From contig DMLD01000085.1 of assembly GCA_003453515.1 (NCBI GenBank), positions 1 to 5,998 of the forward strand: a stretch of 5,998 nucleotides of DNA, written 5' to 3'. The stretch comes from Lachnospiraceae bacterium. GTDB lineage: Bacteria > Bacillota > Clostridia > Lachnospirales > Lachnospiraceae. A program made the translations under genes and the position numbers. Shown here in pieces: positions 5,792 to 5,998 of this stretch; positions within the stretch are counted from its first letter, which is position 1, and the number at the start of each line of letters is the position of its first letter. The notes under the pieces were generated by a model, which worked only from the letters and a program-made list of their open reading frames with translations, ran no database searches and had not been told where the DNA came from.

Positions 5792-5805
5792 GTGTATACT
5801 TAGAA
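5781..5805 (-). repeat. Upstream copy of a 25-nt near-repeat shared with the ribH stop region
   Basis: Positions 5781-5805 align without gaps to 1696-1720, both read on the same strand. They agree at 22 of 25 positions, with differences at the 5th, 9th and 18th bases. The shared core includes cagtgtat and cttagaa. One copy lies just upstream of ribD, the other overlaps the ribH stop codon, so the pair brackets the rib operon. Confidence 0.65.
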
Positions 5806-5811
5806 ATCAAA

Positions 5812-5837
5812 GTCCCCGTCGGCTTTCCGACGGGGAC
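5812..5837 (-). terminator. GC-rich hairpin: terminator of the upstream ABC gene or rib leader attenuator
   Basis: A perfect 11-bp stem, gtccccgtcgg with ccgacggggac (5812-5822, 5827-5837), closes a 4-nt loop. On the minus strand it is followed by TTTGATTTCT, a modest U-rich tail. No T-run follows on the plus strand, so it acts, if at all, on leftward transcripts. It stands 95 bases after the stop of the upstream gene and 55 bases before ribD. It most simply ends the ABC gene transcript; an attenuator role would need a promoter between 5838 and 5932. Confidence 0.75.
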
Positions 5838-5932
5838 CTCAAACATATATCACAGGAAGAATCCCTTATACGCTGTCAAATCTCGTATCGAGAATTTATC
5901 CAAAAACATAAGGTATTCAATCAACCATCCGA
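5838..5932 (-). other. Intergenic stretch before the hairpin; no firm promoter or FMN riboswitch seen
   Basis: These 95 bases lie between the ABC gene stop and the hairpin. On the minus strand there is a perfect TTGACA (5874-5879), but no TATAAT-like box at 16-18 bases from it; the nearest candidate, GATATA, is about 22 bases away. A small hairpin tctcg-tat-cgaga occurs at 5881-5893. The conserved GGGCGGGGTGAAA-type and CCCACCGGCGGT-type segments of the FMN riboswitch (RFN element) are absent here and in 5757-5811. Confidence 0.5.
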
Positions 5933-5998
5933 TCAGTTGCAGATCGTCTCCTCTGTGTCCTTATCGAAGAGATGGATCTTGGATCCGTCAAGAGCGAT
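5933..5998 (-). CDS. C-terminal end of a probable MsmX/UgpC-type carbohydrate ABC transporter ATP-binding protein (5' end outside window)
   Basis: The last 21 codons end in TGA at 5933-5935 and read IALDGSKIHLFDKDTEETIC followed by N. The pattern K-[IV]-H-[LF]-FD-x-[ED]-T-E-x-x-I close to the stop is typical of the C-terminal regulatory (OB-like) domain of the ATPases that energise oligosaccharide and glycerol-phosphate importers (MsmK/MsmX/UgpC/MalK family). The Walker motifs are outside the window, so the call rests on this short tail. It is co-directional with ribD but separated from it by 176 bases and a hairpin, so it is probably a separate transcription unit. Confidence 0.7.
   Translation of the reverse strand: MALDGSKIHLFDKDTEETICN

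Noticed and set aside
5757..5846. N-terminal extension of ribD from an ATG at 5846
   Set aside because: It would translate through the GC hairpin and the 25-nt repeat, adds 30 residues absent from RibD, and has no better ribosome binding site than the start at 5756.
1..5998. tRNA, rRNA, CRISPR array, transposase or integrase genes
   Set aside because: No cloverleaf, rRNA segment, regularly spaced repeat series or recombinase motif was found on either strand.

Overview
The window is a chromosomal segment from a Gram-positive, moderate-GC Bacillota. A clostridial, probably Lachnospiraceae-like host is inferred from several features: strong AGGAGG-type ribosome binding sites, consensus sigma-A promoters, a ribD-ribE-ribBA-ribH operon order, an MscL with a C-terminal zinc ribbon, and a Gly/Asn/Asp-rich secreted-type protein tail. 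No species can be assigned from sequence alone.

Layout, left to right. (1) 1-308, + strand: the 3' end of an unrecognised protein with a Gly/Pro/Asp-rich linker and a small beta-rich C-terminal domain. It converges on mscL across a shared 17-bp terminator hairpin. (2) 336-752, - strand: mscL, the large-conductance mechanosensitive channel, with a CxxC-CxxC tail. (3) 753-941: a compact divergent control region with two well-formed sigma-A promoters, one for mscL and one for the next gene. (4) 942-1577, + strand: an unrecognised six-helix membrane protein. (5) 1578-1714: a convergent gap packed with consecutive inverted repeats, which looks like a small structured repeat element running into the ribH stop codon. 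(6) 1715-5756, - strand: a riboflavin biosynthesis operon read right to left as ribD, an 85-codon orf, ribE, ribBA, ribH. (7) 5757-5932: the region upstream of ribD, with a strong GC-rich hairpin and a 14-bp perfect palindrome but no recognisable FMN riboswitch. (8) 5933-5998, - strand: the last 21 codons of a probable MsmX/UgpC-type sugar ABC transporter ATPase.

The rib genes cover the committed pathway from GTP and ribulose 5-phosphate to riboflavin. RibBA supplies both starting branches (GTP cyclohydrolase II and DHBP synthase). RibD deaminates and reduces the pyrimidine. RibH condenses it with DHBP to lumazine. RibE dismutates lumazine to riboflavin. The pyrimidine phosphatase and the flavokinase/FAD synthetase are not in the window.

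The main points for a second look are: a 25-nt near-repeat (22/25 identical) that brackets the rib operon at its upstream edge and at the ribH stop codon; the structured repeat-like element after ribH; the palindrome with no FMN riboswitch before ribD; the uncharacterised 85-aa gene inside the operon; and a 36-bp tandem duplication in the C-terminal linker of riboflavin synthase. I found no clear new defence or mobile system here.
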